A stretch of DNA of 64,000 nt from an uncultured Lachnospiraceae bacterium. Lineage in GTDB: Bacteria > Bacillota > Clostridia > Lachnospirales > Lachnospiraceae. The stretch lies in assembly GCA_910588215.1 (NCBI GenBank), contig CAJUQJ010000004.1:1-64000 (forward strand), written 5' to 3'. The translations under genes and the position numbers were made by a program. Shown one piece after another: positions 35,286-43,579 of the stretch. The notes under the pieces were generated by a model. It did no database searches. It was not told where the DNA came from and worked only from the letters and a program-made list of their open reading frames with translations. Numbering within the stretch: position 1 is the first letter of the stretch; each line of letters opens with the position of its first letter.

Positions 35286-36173
35286 ATGAATAACAAACTA
35301 TCTGCCGCCGCACGGCGGGAAGAATACTGGGGATGGTTTATGGTAGCGCCCACTATCATCGGCCTGATTGTTTTGAACCTGTGGCCTTTTGTTCAGACGT
35401 TGTATGCCAGTTTCTGCGAGCACTTAGGCTTCGGACATTATAAATTTATCGGTATACAAAACTACGTGAATATGTTCAGGAACGCCGAGTTCTGGAAAGC
35501 CACCTGGAATACGATTTTCTTCTGTATTCTGACTGTACCTGTCGGGATTGCCCTGGCCCTGCTGGTAGCCATGCTGCTCAACGCGAAAGTCAAATTTAAG
35601 GGCGGCTTCCGCACCATCTTTTTCCTGCCACTGGTTTGTGCTCCGGCAGCCATTGCCATGGTATGGCGCTGGATCTTCAACGGCGAGTACGGTATCCTCA
35701 ACCAGATGCTGGGTGCTAAGATCCAATGGATTACCGACCCGAAGACTGCCGTGCTGGCGGTCGCCATTGTGTCCGTTTGGAGCAGTATCGGTTATGACGC
35801 GGTTCTCCTGCTGGCCGGATTACAGAATATTCCCAAGACACTCTATGAGGCCAACAACATTGACGGTGCGGGCAAGGTACGGCAGTTCTTCACGATTACC
35901 CTGCCTATGGTTTCTCCGACTTTGTTCTCTGTCTTGATCATGCGGCTGATGGCTTCCATGAAGGTTTATGACCTTATCTACATGATGGCGGACGAGACTA
36001 ACCCGGCGTTGACCGATATGCAGAGCCTGATGTATCTGTTCTATCGTTCGTCCTTCGTGGCTGGGGACCGCGGCTATGGTTCCGCTATCGTAATCTGGAC
36101 GGTTGGTTTGATCCTTCTCGTGACTCTGGTACAGTTCTGGGGTCAGAAGAAGTGGGTTACATACGATATTTAG
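35286..36173 (+). CDS. Sugar ABC transporter permease, MalF/RafF type
   Basis: A 295-residue permease with an N-terminal cytoplasmic stub, membrane segment WFMVAPTIIGLIVLNLWPF, and the EAA loop YEANNIDGAGKVRQFFTITLP. GAGAGGAGGG precedes the ATG, which lies 14 bases after the binding-protein stop. It pairs with the next gene. The ATPase is not in the window and is probably shared. Confidence 0.9.
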   Translation: MNNKLSAAARREEYWGWFMVAPTIIGLIVLNLWPFVQTLYASFCEHLGFGHYKFIGIQNYVNMFRNAEFWKATWNTIFFCILTVPVGIALALLVAMLLNAKVKFKGGFRTIFFLPLVCAPAAIAMVWRWIFNGEYGILNQMLGAKIQWITDPKTAVLAVAIVSVWSSIGYDAVLLLAGLQNIPKTLYEANNIDGAGKVRQFFTITLPMVSPTLFSVLIMRLMASMKVYDLIYMMADETNPALTDMQSLMYLFYRSSFVAGDRGYGSAIVIWTVGLILLVTLVQFWGQKKWVTYDI

Positions 36174-36185
36174 GGAGGTAGTAGA

Positions 36186-37028
36186 ATGAAAAATATGAAT
36201 TCTTTGAGACGCTCCTATATAGTCACTAAATTTTTCACATATTTTTTCCTGATTTTGGGTGCGGTTATTATGGTCTTTCCCTTTGTGTGGATGATTCTTA
36301 CCAGTTCCAAAACGGTTCCCGAGAGTATGCAGATTCCACCGACTATTTTCCCCAGGCAGGTTATGCTGGATAATTTCAAGGAAGCGATTGCCAGCCTGCC
36401 TTTTGCCAATCTGTATTGGAACACTATTTTGATGGTCTTTTTCCGTGTGGTCTGTGCCATATTGTTCAGTTCGATGGCGGGTTACGCTTTTGCCAAGCTG
36501 CAGTTCAGAGGTAAGAAACTGCTTTTTGGGATCGTGCTGATTCAGATGTCCCTGCCAAGCCAGATTTTCATTATCCCGCAATACCAGATGGTTGCCAAAA
36601 TGGGCATGGCCAATACGATTTTCGCCCTGGTCTTTCCGGGTCTGGTCAGCGCCTTCGGTGTGTTCTTCCTGCGGCAGGCTTATATGAGTATTCCGGATGA
36701 AGTAGGCGAAGCAGCCTATTTGGACGGCTGCAATCAGTGGCAGACTTTCTATAAGGTGATGTTCCCGCTGACGGGCACTTCCGTAGCTGCCCTGACTATT
36801 TTTACGGCTGTCTTTGCATACGGTGACCTGATGTGGCCGTTAGTGGTTAATTCCGACCTGAAGATGATGACATTATCCTCCGGGTTATCCACTCTGAGAG
36901 GGCAGTTCACCACGAATTTCCCGGTGCTGATGGCCGGTTCCCTGCTGGCTATGCTGCCGATGGTAGTATTGTACCTGATCTTCCAGCGTCAGTTCGTGGA
37001 AGGTATCGCCGGTACCGGTGGAAAATAA
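36186..37028 (+). CDS. Sugar ABC transporter permease, MalG/RafG type
   Basis: A 280-residue permease partner. Membrane segment FLILGAVIMVFPFVWMILTS opens the channel domain, and the loop contacting the ATPase is GEAAYLDGCNQWQTFYKVMFP. The C-terminus FQRQFVEGIAGTGGK is typical of MalG-type permeases. GGGAGG precedes the ATG at 36186. A strong hairpin separates it from the galactosidase gene. Confidence 0.9.
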   Translation: MKNMNSLRRSYIVTKFFTYFFLILGAVIMVFPFVWMILTSSKTVPESMQIPPTIFPRQVMLDNFKEAIASLPFANLYWNTILMVFFRVVCAILFSSMAGYAFAKLQFRGKKLLFGIVLIQMSLPSQIFIIPQYQMVAKMGMANTIFALVFPGLVSAFGVFFLRQAYMSIPDEVGEAAYLDGCNQWQTFYKVMFPLTGTSVAALTIFTAVFAYGDLMWPLVVNSDLKMMTLSSGLSTLRGQFTTNFPVLMAGSLLAMLPMVVLYLIFQRQFVEGIAGTGGK

Positions 37029-37049
37029 GCCTTTGATTTTTATGGAACG

Positions 37050-37083
37050 GTCCCGGCATGTTCGTTGCCGGGACTGTTTCTCT
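37050..37083 (+). terminator. Hairpin between permease and galactosidase genes
   Basis: GTCCCGGC and GCCGGGAC form a perfect eight-base stem with a nine-base loop, followed by TGTTTCTCTC. The weak T-tract suggests partial termination, which would lower galactosidase output relative to the transporter. Confidence 0.6.
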
Positions 37084-37108
37084 CAATAATTTAACAGGGG
37101 GTATCTCT

Positions 37109-39301
37109 ATGATTGTATTTGACCAGGAAAACAGAATTTTTACGCTACATACTTTGAATACCACATACCAGATGAAGGCTGACCGGTATCATATGCTGTT
37201 GCACACATACTACGGTTCCAGAATCGATGATTGTGATCTGTCAAGTTTGATTCGGTGCGAGGGACGCAGCTTTTCACCGAATCCGGACGAGGCCGGAAGC
37301 AATCGGGATTATTCGCTGGATGTTATGCCGCAGGAATATTCTACCTGCGGCGTGGGTGATTTCCGGCTGCCTTCTATTGAGCTGGAACTGCCCAACGGCA
37401 GTCATACGGCGGATCTGCGCTATGAGGGTTTCCGGTTGGAAAAGGGTAAATATACATTGGAGGGGCTGCCGGGTTTTTACTGTGCCGGTGACGAGGCGGA
37501 AACGTTGGTGATTCTGCTCAAGGATTTTGCAGCCCAGGTGACGGTAGAGTTGTATTACGGTGTATTCGAGGCGGTCGACCTGATCACCCGGGCTGTCCGG
37601 GTGGTCAATCAGGGAAGAGAGAAAGTCCGCATATGCCGATGCGAATCTCTGTGTCTGGATTTCCTCCGGTCTGACCTGGATATGATTACCTTCAATGGGC
37701 ATCATCTGATGGAACGGTGCCTGGACCGGGGGCCGCTGCGGCCCGGGATACAGAGCGTGGGCAGTGTGCGTGGAACCTCCAGCCATCAGCATAATCCCTT
37801 TGTGATGCTCTGTGACCGTGATGCTGATGAAGATATGGGTTTATGTTACGGCGTTATGCTTCTGTACAGCGGGAACTTTGAGGCAGCCGTGGAATGCAGC
37901 CAGTATGAAAACAGCCGTCTGGTCATGGGAATTCATCCCTATCATTTCTGCTGGACACTGAACTCGGGAGAGGCATTTACTGCACCGGAGGCGGCTATGG
38001 TTTGTTCCACAGGCGGATTTGGGCAGATGAGCCGTCAATATCATCGGGCTATCCGGGCACATCTTATCCGTGATCCCTACAATGGCCGGCGCAAGCCTGT
38101 TCTGGTGAATAACTGGGAGGCCACCTATTTTGATTTCACGGCGGACAGTCTGGTTGGGATTGCCAGGGAGGCTGCAGCTCTTGGAATCGAGCTGTTTGTG
38201 ATGGACGACGGTTGGTTTGGATCCAGGAATGACGATAACAGCGGTCTTGGGGACTGGCAGGTCAATCAGAAGAAACTGCCCGGAGGCCTGAAGGCTTTAG
38301 TACCACGTATCAAGGCGCTGGGGATGAAATTCGGCATCTGGATGGAACCGGAGATGGTCAATGAGGACAGCGATCTCTATCGCGCTCATCCGGACTGGGT
38401 ATTACATGTTCCGGGGCGTGCCCCATCCAGAGGCCGGGGACAGCTTGTGCTGGACTTTTCCCGTGAGGATGTCCGGGATTGTATTTATGGGCAGATGAAA
38501 GAAGTACTTGCCAGTGCTGAGATTTCTTATATCAAATGGGACATGAACCGCAGTCTTACCGATGTCTGGTCCGCCGGTCTGCCCGCCCGGCAGCAGGGGG
38601 AGGTTTATCATCGGTATGTGTTGGGTGTCTATGATCTGCTGGAGCGTCTGCACCATGATTATCCGCATATCCTTATCGAAGGATGCTGCGGAGGAGGAGG
38701 CCGGTTTGACGGTGGCATGCTCTATTATACGCCTCAGATCTGGTGCAGTGATGACTCGGATGCGATCGACCGTCTGCGTATCCAGTACGGTACCTCTTTC
38801 TGCTATCCGGTTTGTACCATGGGAGCGCACGTCTCGGCTGTTCCGAATGAACAGAATGGGCGCGTTACCCCTCTGAAGACCCGGGGAATCGTTGCCATGA
38901 GCGGAGCTTTCGGTTACGAGATGGATTTGGGTAAGTGCACTGCAGAGGAGAAAAGAGAGATCGGCAGTCAGGTGGAAAGCTTTAAGACTCACTATGAGCT
39001 GCTCCATCATGGCGATTATTACCGACTGGGCAGTCCCTTTCAGGATAATGCTTACACTGCATGGGAACAGGTTTCCCCTGACCGGCGTGAGGCGATTGTT
39101 AACGTTGTGCTGGGCTGTACCCATGCTGCGCCTCCTTTCCGCACTCTGCGGCTTAAAGGGCTGCATCCGGCGTACCAATACCAAATCGATGGAAGTGATG
39201 CTCTCTACAGCGGAGAGACCTTGATGAAGGCCGGTTATCCGCTGCCCCAGATGCAGGGAGACTACCCGGCTTTCCAGTTCTGTCTGAAAGCGGTCGGATA
39301 A
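37109..39301 (+). CDS. Alpha-galactosidase, glycoside hydrolase family 36
   Basis: A 730-residue GH36 enzyme that removes terminal alpha-1,6-galactose from raffinose, stachyose or melibiose in the cytoplasm. The nucleophile is the aspartate of ISYIKWDMNRS and the acid/base aspartate lies in WCSDDSDAIDR; ELFVMDDGWFGSRNDD and GIWMEPEMVNEDS are further family signatures. The N-terminal 300 residues form the beta-supersandwich domain. Length matches the tetrameric bacterial enzymes. The ATG at 37109 follows AGGGGG; the TTG-type extension to 37058 would run into the hairpin. It follows the permease genes and is presumably induced by the AraC regulator at 39328. Confidence 0.92.
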   Translation: MIVFDQENRIFTLHTLNTTYQMKADRYHMLLHTYYGSRIDDCDLSSLIRCEGRSFSPNPDEAGSNRDYSLDVMPQEYSTCGVGDFRLPSIELELPNGSHTADLRYEGFRLEKGKYTLEGLPGFYCAGDEAETLVILLKDFAAQVTVELYYGVFEAVDLITRAVRVVNQGREKVRICRCESLCLDFLRSDLDMITFNGHHLMERCLDRGPLRPGIQSVGSVRGTSSHQHNPFVMLCDRDADEDMGLCYGVMLLYSGNFEAAVECSQYENSRLVMGIHPYHFCWTLNSGEAFTAPEAAMVCSTGGFGQMSRQYHRAIRAHLIRDPYNGRRKPVLVNNWEATYFDFTADSLVGIAREAAALGIELFVMDDGWFGSRNDDNSGLGDWQVNQKKLPGGLKALVPRIKALGMKFGIWMEPEMVNEDSDLYRAHPDWVLHVPGRAPSRGRGQLVLDFSREDVRDCIYGQMKEVLASAEISYIKWDMNRSLTDVWSAGLPARQQGEVYHRYVLGVYDLLERLHHDYPHILIEGCCGGGGRFDGGMLYYTPQIWCSDDSDAIDRLRIQYGTSFCYPVCTMGAHVSAVPNEQNGRVTPLKTRGIVAMSGAFGYEMDLGKCTAEEKREIGSQVESFKTHYELLHHGDYYRLGSPFQDNAYTAWEQVSPDRREAIVNVVLGCTHAAPPFRTLRLKGLHPAYQYQIDGSDALYSGETLMKAGYPLPQMQGDYPAFQFCLKAVG

Positions 39302-39307
39302 TGGAAC

Positions 39308-39339
39308 AAAGGACTGGCCTGTGATGGTCAGTCCTTTTT
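39308..39339. terminator. Bidirectional terminator
   Basis: AAAGGACTG and CAGTCCTTT flank a 12-base loop, with T-rich sequence on the right and A-rich on the left. It serves both the galactosidase operon and the convergent AraC gene, whose last codons overlap it. Confidence 0.75.
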
Positions 39340-40182
39340 AGAATGATTCTGTTTACGCCATTCCTGGGGCGGCAGTCCGTAACATTTCTTGAAAGCCTGG
39401 GAGAAATGAAACTGGTTGGGGTAGCCGCATTGTGCAGCTATTGTTTTGATGGGCAGGTCGGTGAGCCGCATTAGCTCAGCCGCATTCGTCAGCCGCTGAC
39501 GGATCAGAAATTCCTGCGGCGTACAGCCCATTACTTTCTTGAATTTCCGGCTGAAATAGTTACGGTTCAGTTTACAGAAATCCGCCACCTCATCGACAGT
39601 CAGATTGCGGTTGTAGTTTTGCTGGATATAGACAACGGCCTCATTGATATAGAAATCGTGCTGGGTCCGCTCTCCGATATCCTGCCGGTTAGATGAAAAC
39701 TCGATGAGCTCATCCAGAAACAGGTATAGCCATCCTACCAGATGGATGGGAGATTTCGTAGAATTTTCAGTGAAATAAAACAGCCGGTTCTGTAAACGTT
39801 CTCCTTCTTCTATACTCCGTGGCTGGTATATAGGCTGATCTTGTTCCAGACCTGCCTGAAGCAGGCATTCTTCCGCCCGCATTCCGTCAAATTCAATCCA
39901 GACATATTTCCACGGATCTTTCGCATCCGCGGTATACAGGTTGATCTGTCCGGGGCAAATCAGAAACGCCTGGTTTGCACCCAGGCTGTACTCATGGATT
40001 TCTCCGTTGGTGGAGTGAGAATACAGCATTCCCCGCCCGCTGATGATGTAATGAAGCAGATAATGATTGCGGACAAAGGGGCCAAAGGAGTGAAGGGGTT
40101 CACATGCTTCCCAGCCATATTGGTAAGGCCGGATATCCAGAAAATGATCATTGGGAAAAAGTGAGATGTGGTGCATTTTCAT
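39328..40182 (-). CDS. AraC family transcriptional regulator
   Basis: A 284-residue regulator with an N-terminal cupin-like arabinose-binding-type domain (LHYIISGRGMLYSHS near residue 43) and a C-terminal double helix-turn-helix (NLTVDEVADFCKLNRNYFSR and IKTIAAQCGYPNQFHFSQAF). Such MsmR/RafR-like proteins activate alpha-galactoside uptake genes when their sugar binds. It is convergent with the transporter-galactosidase operon and is its likely activator. GGAAGGAG precedes the ATG at 40182. Confidence 0.9.
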   Translation of the reverse strand: MKMHHISLFPNDHFLDIRPYQYGWEACEPLHSFGPFVRNHYLLHYIISGRGMLYSHSTNGEIHEYSLGANQAFLICPGQINLYTADAKDPWKYVWIEFDGMRAEECLLQAGLEQDQPIYQPRSIEEGERLQNRLFYFTENSTKSPIHLVGWLYLFLDELIEFSSNRQDIGERTQHDFYINEAVVYIQQNYNRNLTVDEVADFCKLNRNYFSRKFKKVMGCTPQEFLIRQRLTNAAELMRLTDLPIKTIAAQCGYPNQFHFSQAFKKCYGLPPQEWRKQNHSKKD

Positions 40183-40263
40183 AGGGTGTAACTCCTTCCG
40201 GAGATCGAAATAAGTGGTTATTAGAGTGATTTTGTAATCATATTACATCAAAGTATACATGGC

Positions 40264-40419
40264 TTAAAATGCGATGTCAACATTTGTGGGAGGAACAATA
40301 CATAAATCAGGTAACAGTTTAGCCCATATGAAAGCGGAAGTCAAAAAATCTTTGAGCAGTACATTAAAAGAAAAAGTGTTATTGATTTTATCTTGAAACT
40401 GTTCTAAAATAGTATTCAT
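40264..40419 (-). CDS. Small open frame, possible truncated gene
   Basis: A 51-residue frame on the minus strand begins MNTILEQFQDKINNTF with AAAGGATG just upstream, so initiation is likely. The second half reads through GGCTAAACTGTTACC, which matches the end of the inverted-repeat element at 51706-51887, suggesting that a longer gene was truncated by that element or its remnant. The first half has a faint look of transposase-associated proteins, but I cannot assign it. The rest of 40183-40700 holds no other gene. Confidence 0.4.
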   Translation of the reverse strand: MNTILEQFQDKINNTFSFNVLLKDFLTSAFIWAKLLPDLCIVPPTNVDIAF

Positions 40420-40575
40420 AGAATCATCCTTTCGTGTGAATGCTTACAGGGGAATTTAGTTCCCGATGGATTGGTACACAGATGCCGTATATGTGCATTA
40501 TAGCACGTGCATCTACGAATAGGATGATTCTTTTTTTAGTTTGATTGCAGCCAACGGCTGCGGTATGTTATCATT

Positions 40576-40590
40576 TATAGTTAACGACAT
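40576..40590 (+). promoter_or_regulatory. TATAGTTAACGACAT motif
   Basis: One mismatch from the recurring motif. The following bases AGAAATTTCGTTTTC also resemble those after the copy at 33693 (ACAAATTTCTGTTTC), so this match is longer than the core. It lies 110 bases before the AAA/PD-(D/E)XK gene. Confidence 0.6.
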
Positions 40591-40700
40591 TAGAAATTTC
40601 GTTTTCGGACTTGCAGCAGCTACCGTATATGGTTCCAGCAAGAGCCGGAAACAGACAGGGCGTTGGGCGAATATAAACGGGCACAGGGAGGCACGATATA

Positions 40701-42278
40701 ATGGGAATTTATCTGAATCCGGGCAACAGGGGTTTCTGGCAGTCGATCCGTTCCGAAATCTATGTGGATAAGACGGGGCTGATCGCGAAGACGAACCAAT
40801 ATTTGAATACGGAACAGCAATATATCTGTGTCAGCAGGCCGCGGCGCTTCGGAAAATCTATGGCGCTTAAGATGCTTGCAGCGTATTATAGTCGTGGCTG
40901 TGATTCCAGGGATTTATTTGCAGGTTATAAGATAGCGCAGGATATGACCTTTGAGGAATATTTGAACCAGTATGATGTGATCTGTCTGAACATGCAGCAG
41001 TTTTTGATCGAGGCTGATCCGGGGAATGTAACGGAATATCTGGAGCAGGAGGTTCTCAGGGAACTGCGGAAGGAATATGCAGATATTTTGGAGCGGGAGG
41101 GCAGGGGGCTTGCCGCCGCGCTGCGGGATATTTTTGTAGAAACGGATCGTCAGTTTATCTTCCTGATTGACGAGTGGGACTGTGTAATGCGGGAGAGACA
41201 GGAGTCCGAGGATCTGCAGAAGCAATATCTTGATTTTCTACGGAACCTGTTAAAGGATCAGCCTTATGTCGCGCTGGCGTATATGACGGGAATCCTGCCG
41301 GTAAAGAAATACGGGCAGCATTCGGCGTTGAACATGTTCTGGGAATACTCCATGACAGACCAGTTTGACTTTGAGGAATACACCGGCTTTACGGAAGTAG
41401 AAGTGAAGGAACTGTGCAGGCGTTATGAGATGGACTTTGCAAAAGTCAGCGACTGGTACGATGGGTACAGATTCCGCCGGTTTCGGCATATCTATAATCC
41501 AAGATCCGTTGTAGCGGCAATGAAGAGCAGCGTTTTCTCAAATTACTGGACGGCTACGGAGACCTATGAAGCGTTGAAACTGTATATGGATATGGATTTT
41601 GACGGATTAAAGGCGGATATTGTGCAGATGCTCGGCGGGGAACGGGTAAGGATCAATACTCTCAGCTTTCAGAATGATATGCGCAATTTCAGGACGAAGG
41701 ATGATGTTCTTACATTGCTGATCCATATCGGCTATCTTGGCTATGACGCCGAGACGAAGGAGGCGTTTATTCCAAATAAGGAGATCAGGGGAGAATTCGA
41801 GAATGCCATGAGCGTGAGCGGCTGGCCGGAGGTGATGCGTGTCCTGAAAGCATCGGACAAACTGGTGGAGGATACTTTGAACGGTGATGAAGAAAGTGTG
41901 GCCAGGGGCCTTGACCGGGCGCATTCGGAAGTGGCGTCTATTCTGACTTACAATGACGAAAATTCACTTGGCTGCGCGATCGGGCTTGCCTACTACAGTG
42001 CGAGGAAAGACTATAAGCTGATTCGGGAAATGCCTGCCGGGAAGGGCTTTGCGGATGTTGTTTTCCTGCCGCTGCCACATACGGACAAGCCGGCTCTGGT
42101 GGTGGAACTGAAATACGATAAATCGGCCGATGCTGCGATCGGGCAGATCAAAGACCGGCAGTACATGCAGGTGTTTGACGGGTACTGCGGAGAAATCCTG
42201 CTCGTGGGGATCAACTATAACAGTGAGGACAAGGATAAACCCCATAGCTGTGTGATAGAAAGAATTGAAAAACAGTAG
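40701..42278 (+). CDS. AAA-ATPase-like protein with C-terminal PD-(D/E)XK nuclease domain
   Basis: A 525-residue protein. The N-terminal AAA-ATPase-like domain has the P-loop variant CVSRPRRFGKSMALKM (residues 43-58) and Walker B FIFLIDEWDCVM near residue 157. The C-terminal nuclease shows KGFADVVFLP followed by ALVVELKYDK, the D...ExK acids of the PD-(D/E)XK fold. GGGAGG precedes the ATG. Its closest relative in the window is at 47709: the first 55 residues are identical in the two proteins, although the DNA differs at synonymous positions. Biological role unknown; defensive, selfish or regulatory functions are all possible. Confidence 0.88.
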   Translation: MGIYLNPGNRGFWQSIRSEIYVDKTGLIAKTNQYLNTEQQYICVSRPRRFGKSMALKMLAAYYSRGCDSRDLFAGYKIAQDMTFEEYLNQYDVICLNMQQFLIEADPGNVTEYLEQEVLRELRKEYADILEREGRGLAAALRDIFVETDRQFIFLIDEWDCVMRERQESEDLQKQYLDFLRNLLKDQPYVALAYMTGILPVKKYGQHSALNMFWEYSMTDQFDFEEYTGFTEVEVKELCRRYEMDFAKVSDWYDGYRFRRFRHIYNPRSVVAAMKSSVFSNYWTATETYEALKLYMDMDFDGLKADIVQMLGGERVRINTLSFQNDMRNFRTKDDVLTLLIHIGYLGYDAETKEAFIPNKEIRGEFENAMSVSGWPEVMRVLKASDKLVEDTLNGDEESVARGLDRAHSEVASILTYNDENSLGCAIGLAYYSARKDYKLIREMPAGKGFADVVFLPLPHTDKPALVVELKYDKSADAAIGQIKDRQYMQVFDGYCGEILLVGINYNSEDKDKPHSCVIERIEKQ

Positions 42279-42297
42279 AGAATCTTCCTTGTCAGGA

Positions 42298-42374
42298 GTT
42301 ATAAAGACTTATATAATAAATAAAAAGTTATAAAAGGTTATAAAACAATTCCAAAATTATAAAAAGTTATAAAA
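42298..42374 (+). repeat. Helically phased GTTATAAAA repeats
   Basis: Five near-identical nine-base units begin at 42298, 42327, 42337, 42356 and 42366 (GTTATAAAG, then GTTATAAAA, GTTATAAAA, ATTATAAAA, GTTATAAAA). The offsets 29, 10, 19 and 10 are all close to multiples of one DNA turn, so the sites face the same side of the helix. The array ends 32 bases before the start of the wHTH-ATPase gene and probably binds a protein cooperatively. Confidence 0.8.
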
Positions 42375-42405
42375 GCATAGATGAAGCAGACGGAGGCGTT
42401 TTGCC

Positions 42406-43446
42406 ATGAATAATCCATTTACCTTGTCTTTTGGAAAGAAACCATTACAATATGTATCGCGAATTTCCCAGAACAGCGAGATTCTGGAAAATTTTACAGC
42501 GGCAGAGCCGTCTAATCAAATCTATATGATCACGGGGGTTCGGGGCTCGGGCAAGACTGTTATGATGGCCGGCATTGCCGGTGAACTTATGGAGAAAGAG
42601 GAGTGGGTTGTGGTAGAATTGAATCCCACAAGAGATCTTTTGCAGAGTCTGGCCGGTAAATTATACAGCCTGCCGGGAATGCATGAACATTTTATGAAGT
42701 CAAAGTCGGATTTTTCAGTTTTAGGCTTAGGCGTATCATTGGAGAGTGCAGCTCCGGTGACGGATATTGAGAGCGCGATCGCCTTGATGCTGGATGAACT
42801 CCGGAAGAAACGTAAAAGACTGCTGATCACGGTAGACGAAGTTACAAATTGTGAATCTGTCAGGGTGTTTGCCAGTTCTTTTCAGATTTTTTTGCGGCAG
42901 GAGTATCCGATCTTCCTGCTGATGACAGGATTGTATGATAATATCTATGACCTGCAGAATGCGGATGCACTGACGTTTTTGTACAGAGCGCCCAAGATGG
43001 TGCTGGAACCGCTGAACTATACTGCGATCAGGAAACGGTATATGGACATCTTTGATCTGGACCTGGAAGCAGCCGGGAAAATGGCCGGATTGACGAAAGG
43101 CTATCCGTTTGCATTTCAAGTATTAGGGTATCTGTATTGGGAGAACATAACAGCAAAAACGCTGGAAGAGATTCTGCCGGAATACGACCAGTACCTGGAA
43201 GAATATGTTTATGGGAAGATCTGGTCGGAACTTTCTGATCTGGACAGAAAGATCCTGTCTGTAATGTCTTCAGGCGGAGAGACGAAGGTCAAGAAGATCA
43301 GAGAAGCTGTCGGAATGAAACCGGAGCAGTTTTCGGTGTACAGGGATCGTTTGAAAAGAAAAGGGGTTCTTGATACGAGTAAATATGGGGAGGTATCTTT
43401 TGTTCTGCCAAGATTTGCGGAATTTGTTTTAATGAGAATCTTTTGA
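42406..43446 (+). CDS. AAA ATPase with C-terminal winged helix
   Basis: A 346-residue ATPase. The Walker A motif is GVRGSGKTVMM near residue 46 and Walker B is KRLLITVDEVTNC near residue 144; the MILLMTG/FLLMTGLYDNIYD segment is a likely sensor region. The C-terminal 80 residues (ILSVMSSGGETKVKKIREAV, then QFSVYRDRLKRKGVLD) look like a winged helix. This layout resembles Orc1/Cdc6-like and STAND-type ATPases that bind DNA. The upstream phased repeats are a plausible binding site, so the gene may regulate itself. The start ATG is preceded by GACGGAGGCG. Actual function is unknown. Confidence 0.75.
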   Translation: MNNPFTLSFGKKPLQYVSRISQNSEILENFTAAEPSNQIYMITGVRGSGKTVMMAGIAGELMEKEEWVVVELNPTRDLLQSLAGKLYSLPGMHEHFMKSKSDFSVLGLGVSLESAAPVTDIESAIALMLDELRKKRKRLLITVDEVTNCESVRVFASSFQIFLRQEYPIFLLMTGLYDNIYDLQNADALTFLYRAPKMVLEPLNYTAIRKRYMDIFDLDLEAAGKMAGLTKGYPFAFQVLGYLYWENITAKTLEEILPEYDQYLEEYVYGKIWSELSDLDRKILSVMSSGGETKVKKIREAVGMKPEQFSVYRDRLKRKGVLDTSKYGEVSFVLPRFAEFVLMRIF

Positions 43447-43449
43447 ATG

Positions 43450-43482
43450 AAATGACTCACCAGATTAGCTGATGAGTCATTT
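43450..43482 (+). terminator. Terminator after the wHTH-ATPase gene
   Basis: AATGACTCA and TGAGTCATT form a nine-base stem around CCAGATTAGCTGA, followed by TTCTACTT. It immediately abuts an AraC gene remnant on the other strand. Confidence 0.6.
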
Positions 43483-43571
43483 CTACTTCGTAACTCCTTC
43501 ACGCTTTCGCCACTGGCCCGGCGACAATCCGTATACATTCTTAAAAGCATGTGAAAAGTGCAGCTGGTCTT
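43483..43571 (-). pseudogene. C-terminal remnant of an AraC family gene
   Basis: The minus strand encodes DQLHFSHAFKNVYGLSPGQW followed by RKREGVTK and a stop. This is the last recognition-helix segment of an AraC regulator, closely like the end of the protein at 39328. Upstream of it the frame is closed by TAA, and nothing else of the gene survives. Confidence 0.75.
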
Positions 43572-43579
43572 AATTTGTC

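Noticed and set aside
42298..42374. The phased repeats as a CRISPR array or plasmid origin
   Set aside because: Units are nine bases with no unique spacers, there are no cas genes, and no DnaA boxes or replication genes are nearby.
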